Below, one piece after another: positions 33,560-41,433 of a stretch of 64,000 nucleotides of DNA (position 1 is its first letter; every line of letters starts with the position of its first letter). Both the position numbers and the translations under genes were made by a program. Source of the stretch: CAJXII01 sp965242915 (lineage in GTDB: Bacteria; Campylobacterota; Campylobacteria; Campylobacterales; Arcobacteraceae); the NCBI GenBank assembly GCA_965242915.1, contig CBDETN010000022.1, positions 77,926-141,925 of the forward strand. Reading direction: 5' to 3'. The notes below the pieces were generated by a model that saw nothing but the letters and a program-made list of their open reading frames with translations, ran no database searches and was not told the origin of the DNA.

Positions 33560-33847
33560 TATTAAATCTCCTTTTTTTAATAGTTATAAATTATACCTAA
33601 ATTTAATTAAATTTAAGAATTAGTTTCATCTTTCAAATAATATTTTATATTATATCCGTTAATTCCACTAAATATAATTCCAAAAAACAAATACATACAA
33701 ATTGTATAATTTATTTTTTTGTATCAAAGTATTTATCTATCGGACTTCCTCTAGGGTTGTGACTTTTGAGTGACTATTTGTATTACTTTTATTTAATACT
33801 TATTGGTATAAACTACGAAATATATTTGAATTAACAGGGAGTAGTAT
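33560..33847. other. Intergenic region upstream of nrdD
   Basis: This 288-base gap holds divergent promoters for the lipoprotein and nrdD. An 18-bp AT-only palindrome (TAAATTTAATTAAATTTA, 33598-33615) sits about 40 bases upstream of the lipoprotein start, and TATAAA at 33807-33812 could be the nrdD -10 box. GGGAG lies just before the nrdD ATG. No riboswitch or coding frame was seen. Confidence 0.4.
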
Positions 33848-35947
33848 ATGGTTGAAAAGATTTTAAAAAGAGATGGTGACTATAAAGAATTTCAATCTTT
33901 TAAAATAAAAGATGCTATTAAAAAAGCATTTAAAAGTACTCATACAACTTATGACAGTTTAATTTTCTTTAATGTTTTACAACTTCTTGAAAGTAAAAGA
34001 GTTGTTGTAGTTGAAGATGTGCAAGATGCAATAGAACAAGAGCTTTACAAGGGTAGATATTTTGATGTTATGAAGTCATTTATGCTTTATAGACATATGC
34101 ATAAGATGCAAAGAGAACATGTACTTGGACTTGATACTGACACCACTTATATAAACTCTACGCAAACTATTGAAGAGTATATCAATGGAACTGATTGGAG
34201 AATAAAAGCAAACTCAAATACAGGTTATTCTCATGCTGGACTTATCAATAACAGTGCAGGTAAAATTATCGCAAATTATTGGCTTGATAAGATATACGAT
34301 AAAGAAGAGGGTTATGCTCATAGAAATGGAGATTATCATATCCATGATTTAGATAGTCTAAGCGGTTATTGTGCAGGATGGAGTTTAAGAGTTTTATTAG
34401 ATGAGGGATTTAACGGAATAAGAGGAAGAGTTGAAAGTGACGCTCCAAATCATTTCAGAGAAGCTTTAGGACAAATGGCAAACTTTCTGGGTATTTTACA
34501 AAGCGAATGGGCTGGAGCTCAAGCATTTTCATCATTTGATACTTACCTTGCACCTTATGTATTCAAAGATAAATTGCCATATAAAGAGATAAAAAAAGCT
34601 GTAAGAAGTTTTGTTTATAATCTGAATGTTCCTGCAAGATGGGGGCAAAGCCCGTTTACAAATGTTACTATTGACTGGATAGTTCCAGATGATTTGAAAG
34701 ATCAAATTCCTACAAAAAAACAACTTCATCTTTTAGGTGATATTGACGATAAAGAACTTTTAAAAGAAGCTAATGATAGAGGTTGTAAATCTTTTGAAGA
34801 TATGACTTATAAAAACTTCCAAAAAGAGATGAACTTGGTAAATAAAGCTTACTATGAAGTTATGACAGAGGGTGATAAAACAGGGCAGCCTTTTACTTTC
34901 CCAATTCCTACAGTAAACATTACTGAAGATTTTGATTGGTATGGTGAAAATACTGATCTATTATTTGAAAATACTGCAAAAATAGGTTCATCATATTTCC
35001 AAAACTTTGTAGGCAGCCAGTACAAAAAAGATGAAAACGGAAATTTAGTACCAAATGAAGAGGCATATAAACCCGGTCATGTAAGAAGTATGTGTTGTAG
35101 ACTTCAACTGGACTTACGAGAGTTACTAAAAAGAGGCGGAGGTCTTTTTGGTTCAGCTGAGATGACAGGAAGTATCGGCGTGGTTACTCTTAATATGGCA
35201 AGATTGGGTTACCTTCATAAAAATGATAAAAAAGCATTATTTAGTAGAATTGAAGAGTTAATGTTATTGGCTAAATCTACATTAGAGAAAAAAAGAGTAT
35301 TTATCCAAGATTTATATGATAGAGGACTTTTCCCATATACAAAAAGATATCTTCATCATTTTAATAATCATTTCTCTACTATTGGTATAAATGGTATAAA
35401 TGAAATGGTTAGAAATTATACAGATGATAAACATGATATTACGACTGAATACGGTATGGGTATCACTACTGAGATTTTAGATTTTATGAGAGTTAAAATG
35501 GTGGAATTTCAAGAAGAAACCGGAAATTTATACAATCTTGAAGCAACACCGGCAGAGGGTACAACATATAGATTTGCAAAAGAAGATAAAAAAAGATATC
35601 CAGAAATTTTACAAGCTGGTATGGGAGATAATATATATTATACAAATTCATCACAGCTTCCTGTTGATTTGACTGATGACCCGTTTGAAGCTTTACAATT
35701 ACAAGATGAGCTTCAATGTAAATATACAGGTGGTACAGTACTTCACTTGTATATGCAAGAAAAGTTAAGTTCAACAGAAGCTTGTAGAAGACTGGTAAAA
35801 AATGTAATATCGAATTTTAAATTGCCTTATATTACTGTTACACCATTATTTTCTGTATGTCCGAAGCATGGATATATGTCTGGTGAACATGAATATTGTC
35901 CTAAATGTGATGAAGAACTTTTAGCAGATGTAAAGATGGTTTCTTGA
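33848..35947 (+). CDS. nrdD: Anaerobic ribonucleoside-triphosphate reductase, large part, without glycyl-radical segment
   Basis: Class III RNR makes deoxynucleotides in the absence of oxygen. The 699-aa protein has an N-terminal ATP-cone (about 1-95), the ten-stranded barrel with the active-site cysteine region (SMCCRLQLDLRELLKRGGG) and a C-terminal zinc site (CPKHGYMSGEHEYCPKCDEE). A usual NrdD continues with a glycyl-radical loop (RVxGY) after the zinc site; here the protein stops 9 residues after the last zinc Cys. The missing loop is encoded separately at 36744-36893. Its stop overlaps the next start (TTGA). Confidence 0.93.
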   Translation: MVEKILKRDGDYKEFQSFKIKDAIKKAFKSTHTTYDSLIFFNVLQLLESKRVVVVEDVQDAIEQELYKGRYFDVMKSFMLYRHMHKMQREHVLGLDTDTTYINSTQTIEEYINGTDWRIKANSNTGYSHAGLINNSAGKIIANYWLDKIYDKEEGYAHRNGDYHIHDLDSLSGYCAGWSLRVLLDEGFNGIRGRVESDAPNHFREALGQMANFLGILQSEWAGAQAFSSFDTYLAPYVFKDKLPYKEIKKAVRSFVYNLNVPARWGQSPFTNVTIDWIVPDDLKDQIPTKKQLHLLGDIDDKELLKEANDRGCKSFEDMTYKNFQKEMNLVNKAYYEVMTEGDKTGQPFTFPIPTVNITEDFDWYGENTDLLFENTAKIGSSYFQNFVGSQYKKDENGNLVPNEEAYKPGHVRSMCCRLQLDLRELLKRGGGLFGSAEMTGSIGVVTLNMARLGYLHKNDKKALFSRIEELMLLAKSTLEKKRVFIQDLYDRGLFPYTKRYLHHFNNHFSTIGINGINEMVRNYTDDKHDITTEYGMGITTEILDFMRVKMVEFQEETGNLYNLEATPAEGTTYRFAKEDKKRYPEILQAGMGDNIYYTNSSQLPVDLTDDPFEALQLQDELQCKYTGGTVLHLYMQEKLSSTEACRRLVKNVISNFKLPYITVTPLFSVCPKHGYMSGEHEYCPKCDEELLADVKMVS

Positions 35948-36273
35948 TAAGTACCGGAGAGGGTAAATATACAGTTTTTCTAACTCATGTTTATGTTGGC
36001 AAGGATTTATTGGTAATTATAACAGGAGGTAACAAACATATTGGCGGAGTTAGTTTAGTAGATAATGGCGGCATTTTAAGCATTATTAAACAAGGGCATA
36101 AAGATGATATTATATCGAGTATGGTGGCACCGATAATTTATGAAAAGACAAAAAAAGACACTTTGGTTATATGTGGAATACATTTGGATAATATAACAAA
36201 AGATGGTATTGATATTTTAATAAATAATGCTAGAATATGTACAGATAAATTATTAAAGGCGATAGATGAGTGA
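35944..36273 (+). CDS. Small conserved protein in the nrd operon, possibly LpdD-like
   Basis: This 109-aa protein starts with TTG in an overlap with the nrdD stop. It has the pattern VGKDLLVIITGGNKHIGG followed by predicted strands and helices. The GGxxHIG segment reminds me of the LpdD family, which is linked to prenylated-flavin decarboxylases; I cannot confirm this and the function here is unknown. It overlaps the next gene by eight bases, so it is tightly built into the nrd operon. Confidence 0.55.
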   Translation: MISTGEGKYTVFLTHVYVGKDLLVIITGGNKHIGGVSLVDNGGILSIIKQGHKDDIISSMVAPIIYEKTKKDTLVICGIHLDNITKDGIDILINNARICTDKLLKAIDE

Positions 36274-36721
36274 TCTAACCAAAGAACAAGAAAAGAAAAT
36301 AAAAGAGCATTATGATAATCCTAAGAATAATAAAGCATTAGAAAATTATAATGCAAGAGGTGTTGGGAGAAATCCTGACAATTGGGGTCAAGTTGATATG
36401 TATCTGCAAATAGATGAAAATGAGATTTTGTCAGATCTGGGATACGAATACAAAGGTTGCCCAACAATCTCTTTTACAGCTTCTGTGTTCACTGAAGAGT
36501 TAAAAGGAGTTCCTCTACATGATGCTCTTAAAACTACTAGAGCAGAACTGGATGAACTAAATGCACAAAGTAATTGTGATGATTGTATTAAGATGATTTT
36601 AGTTGCATTTATAGCGGCTAACGAAAATTATATCGAAAGAAAAAAAGGTATCAATACAGAAGATTATACATTTAATATGATAGAGACAACTGTGCCGTAC
36701 ACCGAACAATCTTGCGGATAA
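36266..36721 (+). CDS. IscU/NifU-like iron-sulfur scaffold protein
   Basis: The 151-aa protein resembles the NifU N-terminal/IscU fold: a DNWGQVDMYLQI segment (position of the P-R-N-x-G loop), YKGCPTISFTASVFTEELKG with the first cysteine and SNCDDCIKM with two more. These fit the three conserved Cys of a cluster scaffold. An Fe-S scaffold beside nrdG (a 4Fe-4S radical SAM enzyme) makes sense as a maturation factor. This is inference from context. A final cysteine lies two residues from the end. Confidence 0.75.
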   Translation: MSDLTKEQEKKIKEHYDNPKNNKALENYNARGVGRNPDNWGQVDMYLQIDENEILSDLGYEYKGCPTISFTASVFTEELKGVPLHDALKTTRAELDELNAQSNCDDCIKMILVAFIAANENYIERKKGINTEDYTFNMIETTVPYTEQSCG

Positions 36722-36743
36722 TAAAATAAAAAAGGAATAAAAA

Positions 36744-36893
36744 ATGAGCAAAAATGAAATGTTAGAAAAATTAAAAGACAAAAGACAAAAATGTATTGTA
36801 TATACAAGAGTTATGGGTTATCACAGACCGGTTGAAAGTTTTAATATAGGTAAAACAGGTGAGCACAAACAAAGAAAACAATTTATTGAATAA
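36744..36893 (+). CDS. Separately encoded glycyl-radical domain of NrdD (49 aa)
   Basis: This 49-codon frame begins after AAAAAAGGAATAAAAA and encodes CIVYTRVMGYHRPVESFN, followed by GKTGEHKQRKQF. This is the C-terminal glycyl-radical motif of class III RNR, with the radical glycine expected at G25 (RVMGY). The upstream NrdD lacks exactly this part. The gene overlaps the nrdG start. I infer that it docks onto the large NrdD and is activated by NrdG, in the way that GrcA/YfiD replaces a damaged end of pyruvate formate-lyase. Confidence 0.85.
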   Translation: MSKNEMLEKLKDKRQKCIVYTRVMGYHRPVESFNIGKTGEHKQRKQFIE

Positions 36894-37560
36894 AAAGAAC
36901 GTTTATGATTTAACTGCTTTTTCACATCTTGATTTTCCTGACCATCTATCTTGTATAGTATGGCTGGTCGGCTGTAATATGAGATGTGATTATTGTTACA
37001 ATAAAGATATAGTCTTTAGCAATGAAGGGAAACTGTCTTTTGATGATATTTTATCTTTTTTGAACAAAAGAATAGGCTTACTTGATGCAGTAGTAATATC
37101 TGGTGGTGAAGCTACAGGACATGATCTGATCCCTTTTTGTAAAGAGGTCAAGAAATTAGGCTTTTTAATAAAATTAGATACAAATGGATTGAACTTTGAA
37201 CATCTAAAAAAACTGTTAAACCTAAATTTAATTGATTACATTGCACTTGATTACAAAGCACCAAAGTATAAATTTAGTGGAATAACTCACTCAAATAAAT
37301 TTAGTTTATTTGGTAAAACTTTAGATTATTTAATCAATATTGATTTTCCATTTGAAGTTAGAACGACTATACATAGTGATTTACTAGATGAAAAAGATAT
37401 AAATTTTATTTGTAAAGATTTAAAACAAAGAGGATACAATAGAAAATATTATCTGCAAAATTTCGCAGATACAGGCGATAATATTGGAAAAATCACTCAG
37501 TCCTCAAAAACTTTTGATAAGTCATTATTATCCAATCATTTAGAAATAGTTTGGAGATAA
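36859..37560 (+). CDS. nrdG: Anaerobic RNR activating protein, radical SAM
   Basis: NrdG uses SAM and a 4Fe-4S cluster to generate the glycyl radical in NrdD. The 233-aa protein has the CX3CX2C motif CNMRCDYC and the SAM-binding ISGGEATGHDL. The longest frame starts with GTG at 36859, overlapping the small radical-domain gene by 35 bases; a TTG at 36886 is an alternative start (MNKKNVYDLTAF). Neither has a strong ribosome site, so translation may be coupled. The stop abuts the convergent response regulator. Confidence 0.9.
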   Translation: MSTNKENNLLNKKNVYDLTAFSHLDFPDHLSCIVWLVGCNMRCDYCYNKDIVFSNEGKLSFDDILSFLNKRIGLLDAVVISGGEATGHDLIPFCKEVKKLGFLIKLDTNGLNFEHLKKLLNLNLIDYIALDYKAPKYKFSGITHSNKFSLFGKTLDYLINIDFPFEVRTTIHSDLLDEKDINFICKDLKQRGYNRKYYLQNFADTGDNIGKITQSSKTFDKSLLSNHLEIVWR

Positions 37561-38235
37561 TTATTCTAAAGTAAGCTGATACCCTTGCCCTTTAATGTTT
37601 TGAATTAGTCTTTTTGAAGTTTTTAATCTTAATCGTTTAATAAAAGTTCTAAGCCTCTCATCACTAACCTCTTCATTTTCCCATAATTTATTTTTAATAG
37701 TTTGAGCAGTTATAATATTTTTATGACTTTGCAGTAAGATTAACAAAAATTGACTCTCTCTTTTAGTTAGAGTTACATATTTATCATTTTTATATAAATT
37801 ACAAGAATTTCTATTAAATTTAAATTCATCTATTAAAGATATAAGTTTTTTCTCAAATTCAAAACTTATAGAGTTAATATAATCCAACAATTCATCTGGA
37901 TCAAATGGTTTTATAAAATATTTAATAACACCAACATCTATGGCATTTAGAAATTTATCTTTATCACTAAAAGCACTTAATATAATAATTGGTATATTTG
38001 GATTTATCTGTTTCAATTCATTTGCCATCTCCAAACCTGTTAAATCCGGCATCATAATATCTGTAATTACAAGGTCAGGAGAGATCTCTAAGAATTTTTT
38101 AAGACCCTCTCTCCCGTTATTTGTTACAGTAAAGCTGTAAAAGCTATCTCCAATTGCATCTTTTAAAAGTTTAGCTAAGTTTTTTTCATCCTCAACCAAT
38201 AATACTTTTAATTCTTTTAAGAAATTACTATTCAT
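37561..38235 (-). CDS. Response regulator, OmpR/PhoB type
   Basis: The 224-aa protein has a receiver domain (about 9-125, phospho-acceptor D59 in LVITDIMMPDLTG, K in KPFDPDELL) and a winged-helix DNA-binding domain (about 135-224, TKRESQFLLILLQ...LRTFIKRLR). No kinase gene lies beside it, so its partner is elsewhere in the genome. It is convergent with nrdG with no gap. Confidence 0.9.
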   Translation of the reverse strand: MNSNFLKELKVLLVEDEKNLAKLLKDAIGDSFYSFTVTNNGREGLKKFLEISPDLVITDIMMPDLTGLEMANELKQINPNIPIIILSAFSDKDKFLNAIDVGVIKYFIKPFDPDELLDYINSISFEFEKKLISLIDEFKFNRNSCNLYKNDKYVTLTKRESQFLLILLQSHKNIITAQTIKNKLWENEEVSDERLRTFIKRLRLKTSKRLIQNIKGQGYQLTLE

Positions 38236-38308
38236 ATCATCCTTTCAAAGAAATTTTAATAATCTTCAAAGAGACATTTTAAAGTTTAATTTATAAATAT
38301 CTAAAAAA

Positions 38309-38854
38309 CTATTTTCTCTCTTTTTTGGAAGGCACTACCAACATATTTACATATCTACCTTCAAATTTTGGCTTATTATCCATTACACCAATATCTTCAA
38401 CCATTGCCCATACACGATTTAGTACTTCCGCTCCAGCTGCCGGATTTGACATCTCTCTACCTCTTAAAAATACTCTAAATTTTACATGGTTACCTTTTTC
38501 AAGGAATTCACGTGCGTGTTGAACTTTATAGTTAATGTCATTATCAGCAATTTTTACAGATAGTTTAATCTCTTTGGTTACGATTATTTTTTGATTTTTT
38601 CTAGCTTCTTTTTTCTTTTTTTCTAGTTGGTATTTATATTTACCGTAATCCATAATTTTAACAACAGGAGGTTTTCCATTCGGTGCAATACAAACTAAGT
38701 CCAATCCAGCCTCATCTGCAAGTGCTTGTGCCTCTCTTGAGCTAATTATTCCAAAAGACTGTCCATCATCACCATTACATCTAACCTCTTTAAATCTGAT
38801 GTCTTCATTCATCATCACTTCATCTTGTTTTTTTCTGTTATCTTTAAAACTCAA
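38309..38854 (-). CDS. infC: Translation initiation factor IF-3
   Basis: IF-3 binds the 30S subunit and controls start-codon choice. The 181-aa protein has the N-domain (NEDIRFKEVRCNGDDGQSFGIIS), linker (YKYQLEKKKKEARKNQK) and C-domain (EFLEKGNHVKFRVFLRGREM, GRYVNMLVVP). The start is TTG, in a 4-base overlap (TTGA) with the thrS stop; unusual start codons are characteristic of infC and part of its self-regulation. An ATG 14 codons inside is possible but would remove little. Confidence 0.94.
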   Translation of the reverse strand: MSFKDNRKKQDEVMMNEDIRFKEVRCNGDDGQSFGIISSREAQALADEAGLDLVCIAPNGKPPVVKIMDYGKYKYQLEKKKKEARKNQKIIVTKEIKLSVKIADNDINYKVQHAREFLEKGNHVKFRVFLRGREMSNPAAGAEVLNRVWAMVEDIGVMDNKPKFEGRYVNMLVVPSKKERK

Positions 38855-40668
38855 ATTTTATCCTCACTCTTTTTATTATTTAGCATCTGAATAAATGCCT
38901 CTTTAGTCATTTCACTTCGTTCTCTTGCTCTTCTGTCTCTTAAAGCAATCGTACTGTTTGCAACCTCATCATCTCCAATCACAACAATCATAGGAACTCT
39001 TTGTTTCTCAGCAGTTCTAATTCTTTTGTTTAAACTGTCATTCTTATCAAACACATCACTGTCTATTTCAATTTCTTGAAGTTGCTTTTGTAATTGTTTT
39101 GCATATTCTACATGTGAATCAGCAATTGGAATAAGTATAACACCAGTAGGCGCAATACTTAAAGGAAATTCACCGGCATAATGTTCAGTTAAAATTCCAA
39201 TAAATCTTTCAAATGAACCAAGGATAGCTCTATGAATCATCACTGGACGCTCTCTTGTATCATCTTTTGTCGTATAATGAAGATCAAATCTTTCAGGTAA
39301 ATTCATATCAATTTGTATAGTACCACACTGCCACTTTCTACCAATTGCATCTAAAATTTTAATATCAATCTTTGGACCGTAAAATGCTCCACCACCTTCA
39401 TCAATACCATAAGTATAACCATTTTCATCTAAAGCATCCATGATACCTTTAGTTGTGGTTTCCCAAAATTCATCATCACCGATTGCTTTTTTAGGTTTTG
39501 TAGATACTTCTAATTCATATTCAAAATTAAAGTGACCCATTAAACTTTCAACAAATTCAAGAACTTCAATAATTTCAGTTTTTACCTGGGTCTGTGTACA
39601 AAAGATATGCGCATCATCTTGTGTAAATTCTCTTACTCTAAATAGACCATGTAAGGCACCACTTAATTCATGTCTATGAACCACACCATACTCAAAAAAT
39701 TTCATTGGTAAATCTCTATAAGAAACTAAATCATCTTTAAATATCGCAATATGACCAACACAGTTCATAGGTTTTAAACCATATTCTTGATTATCAACAG
39801 TTGTAAAATACATATTTTCTTTATAATTAGCATAATGTCCAGATTTTACCCAAGCTTCTGCTTTTAAAATCTCAGGAGCTCGTACTGGCTGATACCCTCT
39901 GATTCTGTGTGCTTTATATAAAAGTTGTTCTAACTTACCTCTTAATCTTGCACCTGCAGGTAACCATAGTGGTAACCCCGCACCAACATCATCACTAAAT
40001 GTAAAAAGCTTTAAATCAGTACCAAGTCTTCTATGATCTCTTTTTTTAGCCTCTTCAAGCATAAAAACATAATCTTTTAATTCTGCCTTATCAAAGAATG
40101 AGATACCATAAATTCTAGTGATCATCTCATTAGCTTCATCTCCACCTAAATATGCCCCTGCTACTCGAATAAGTTTAAAATTTCTTATCATTCTAGTATT
40201 TTGCAAATGCGGTCCACGACAAAGGTCTTCAAAATCACCTTGCTTATAGATAGTTAAAACATCATCAGAAATGTTTTCTAAAACAGCTTGTTTTAGTTCA
40301 TCACTGGCAAACTTTTTTATAATCTCTTTTCGTGAAACTTCAAATCTTTCAATCGGCATTTTTTTACCGGCAAGCTCTTTCATCTTTTTTTCAATAGCAG
40401 GCAGATCCTCATCATTTAACTGATGATCTAACTTAAAGTCATAATAAAAACCCTCTTTTACAACAGGTCCTACGAAAAATTTAGCTTCGGGATGTAACTC
40501 TTTTATGGCCTGTGCCATAAGGTGAGCAGTTGAGTGTCGTAGTATTTCTAAAGCTTCAATAGAGCTATCCGCTCTTATTTGTTCTTCACTTTCAGCTTCA
40601 ATATTTAAAGCTTTTGCAGTTTGAAGGTCATAGATTTGATCATCTTTTTTAATGGCAATGCAGTCCAA
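38851..40668 (-). CDS. thrS: Threonine-tRNA ligase
   Basis: The 605-aa class II synthetase has the editing-domain HSTAHLM, motif 2 FRVREFTQDDAHIFC, the zinc-binding MNCVGH and motif 3 GSFERFIGILTEHYAG. The N-terminal TGS domain is reduced compared with E. coli (642 aa), as is usual in Campylobacterota. It starts with TTG after AAAGGA. A 13-bp hairpin directly upstream overlaps this ribosome site. It forms the classical thrS-infC pair. Confidence 0.95.
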   Translation of the reverse strand: MDCIAIKKDDQIYDLQTAKALNIEAESEEQIRADSSIEALEILRHSTAHLMAQAIKELHPEAKFFVGPVVKEGFYYDFKLDHQLNDEDLPAIEKKMKELAGKKMPIERFEVSRKEIIKKFASDELKQAVLENISDDVLTIYKQGDFEDLCRGPHLQNTRMIRNFKLIRVAGAYLGGDEANEMITRIYGISFFDKAELKDYVFMLEEAKKRDHRRLGTDLKLFTFSDDVGAGLPLWLPAGARLRGKLEQLLYKAHRIRGYQPVRAPEILKAEAWVKSGHYANYKENMYFTTVDNQEYGLKPMNCVGHIAIFKDDLVSYRDLPMKFFEYGVVHRHELSGALHGLFRVREFTQDDAHIFCTQTQVKTEIIEVLEFVESLMGHFNFEYELEVSTKPKKAIGDDEFWETTTKGIMDALDENGYTYGIDEGGGAFYGPKIDIKILDAIGRKWQCGTIQIDMNLPERFDLHYTTKDDTRERPVMIHRAILGSFERFIGILTEHYAGEFPLSIAPTGVILIPIADSHVEYAKQLQKQLQEIEIDSDVFDKNDSLNKRIRTAEKQRVPMIVVIGDDEVANSTIALRDRRARERSEMTKEAFIQMLNNKKSEDKI

Positions 40669-40675
40669 TAAAATC

Positions 40676-40709
40676 CTTTGTTAAAATATATTTAGCTATT
40701 TTAACAAAG
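40676..40709 (-). promoter_or_regulatory. Hairpin overlapping the thrS ribosome-binding site
   Basis: 13-bp perfect arms CTTTGTTAAAATA and complement with an 8-base loop. On the mRNA strand the 3' arm ends in AAAG, the first half of the AAAGGA ribosome site. There is no U-run, so it looks like a translational control element or, less likely, a weak terminator after the upstream operon. Confidence 0.5.
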
Positions 40710-40740
40710 TTGGACTTAAATTACTTATATTTATAATATT

Positions 40741-41433
40741 TTAAAACCCATTCGGATTAAATCCGAAATCCATTCCAGTATCAAAAGTGGCAAAATTTGG
40801 ATTTGTATGCCCAAACTGCACGCTTTTATTTTGAAGTTTCATTATATCGCCTTTTATATCTATACCAGCAGGACATACCATATTACAGTTACCGCATAAA
40901 GTACAACTAAAAACACCATTGTCCTGAATATTATCTATTATGACTTTATTATTTTGCTCTTTTTTATCTTCAATATATCTATAAGCTCTTGCTAGAGCAA
41001 ATGGTCCAACGAAATCTTTATTTACTTCATATACAGGACAAGAGCTGTAACAGCTGTTACATAAAATACAATTACTCTCTTTGTCAATTTTATCAACATC
41101 ATCATTTGAAATCTTTTCATCACTTAATTCTTGAAGTTGGGCATTTGCAATTTTTAATAATTTATGTTGTTTACTATTATCAACAACTAAATCTTTTATA
41201 ACAGGTAAGTTTTTTAACGGTGTCACTTCATCATTTTCTTTAATTGTAGTTTTACAAGCTAATTTTTCAACCCCATTGACCACAACTGCACAACTACCGC
41301 AAATCCCACTTCTACAACCGCTTCCAAAAGCTAATGAGTTATTTTGAGTTTGTTTAATATGACCTAAGACAGATAATAAATTATCAACTTTAGCTTCAAT
41401 ATTGTAGCTGGTTTCACAAATCTTAACTTGCAT
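40741..41433 (-). CDS. Succinate dehydrogenase/fumarate reductase iron-sulfur subunit
   Basis: The 230-aa protein has a 2Fe-2S domain (CRSGICGSCAVVVNG, plus a later Cys) and a C-terminal ferredoxin part. Both later motifs are full CxxCxxCxxxCP sequences (CILCNSCYSSCP and CTLCGNCNMVCP). Classical SdhB/FrdB has a 3Fe-4S site at the second position; two full four-Cys motifs point to the non-classical (type C/E) enzymes. It overlaps the flavoprotein gene by 11 bases. No membrane-anchor gene is next to it. Confidence 0.85.
   Translation of the reverse strand: MQVKICETSYNIEAKVDNLLSVLGHIKQTQNNSLAFGSGCRSGICGSCAVVVNGVEKLACKTTIKENDEVTPLKNLPVIKDLVVDNSKQHKLLKIANAQLQELSDEKISNDDVDKIDKESNCILCNSCYSSCPVYEVNKDFVGPFALARAYRYIEDKKEQNNKVIIDNIQDNGVFSCTLCGNCNMVCPAGIDIKGDIMKLQNKSVQFGHTNPNFATFDTGMDFGFNPNGF

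Noticed and set aside
33560..33847. Riboswitch upstream of nrdD
   Set aside because: No recognisable cobalamin or other conserved riboswitch core could be found; the region is AT-rich with only a short palindrome.
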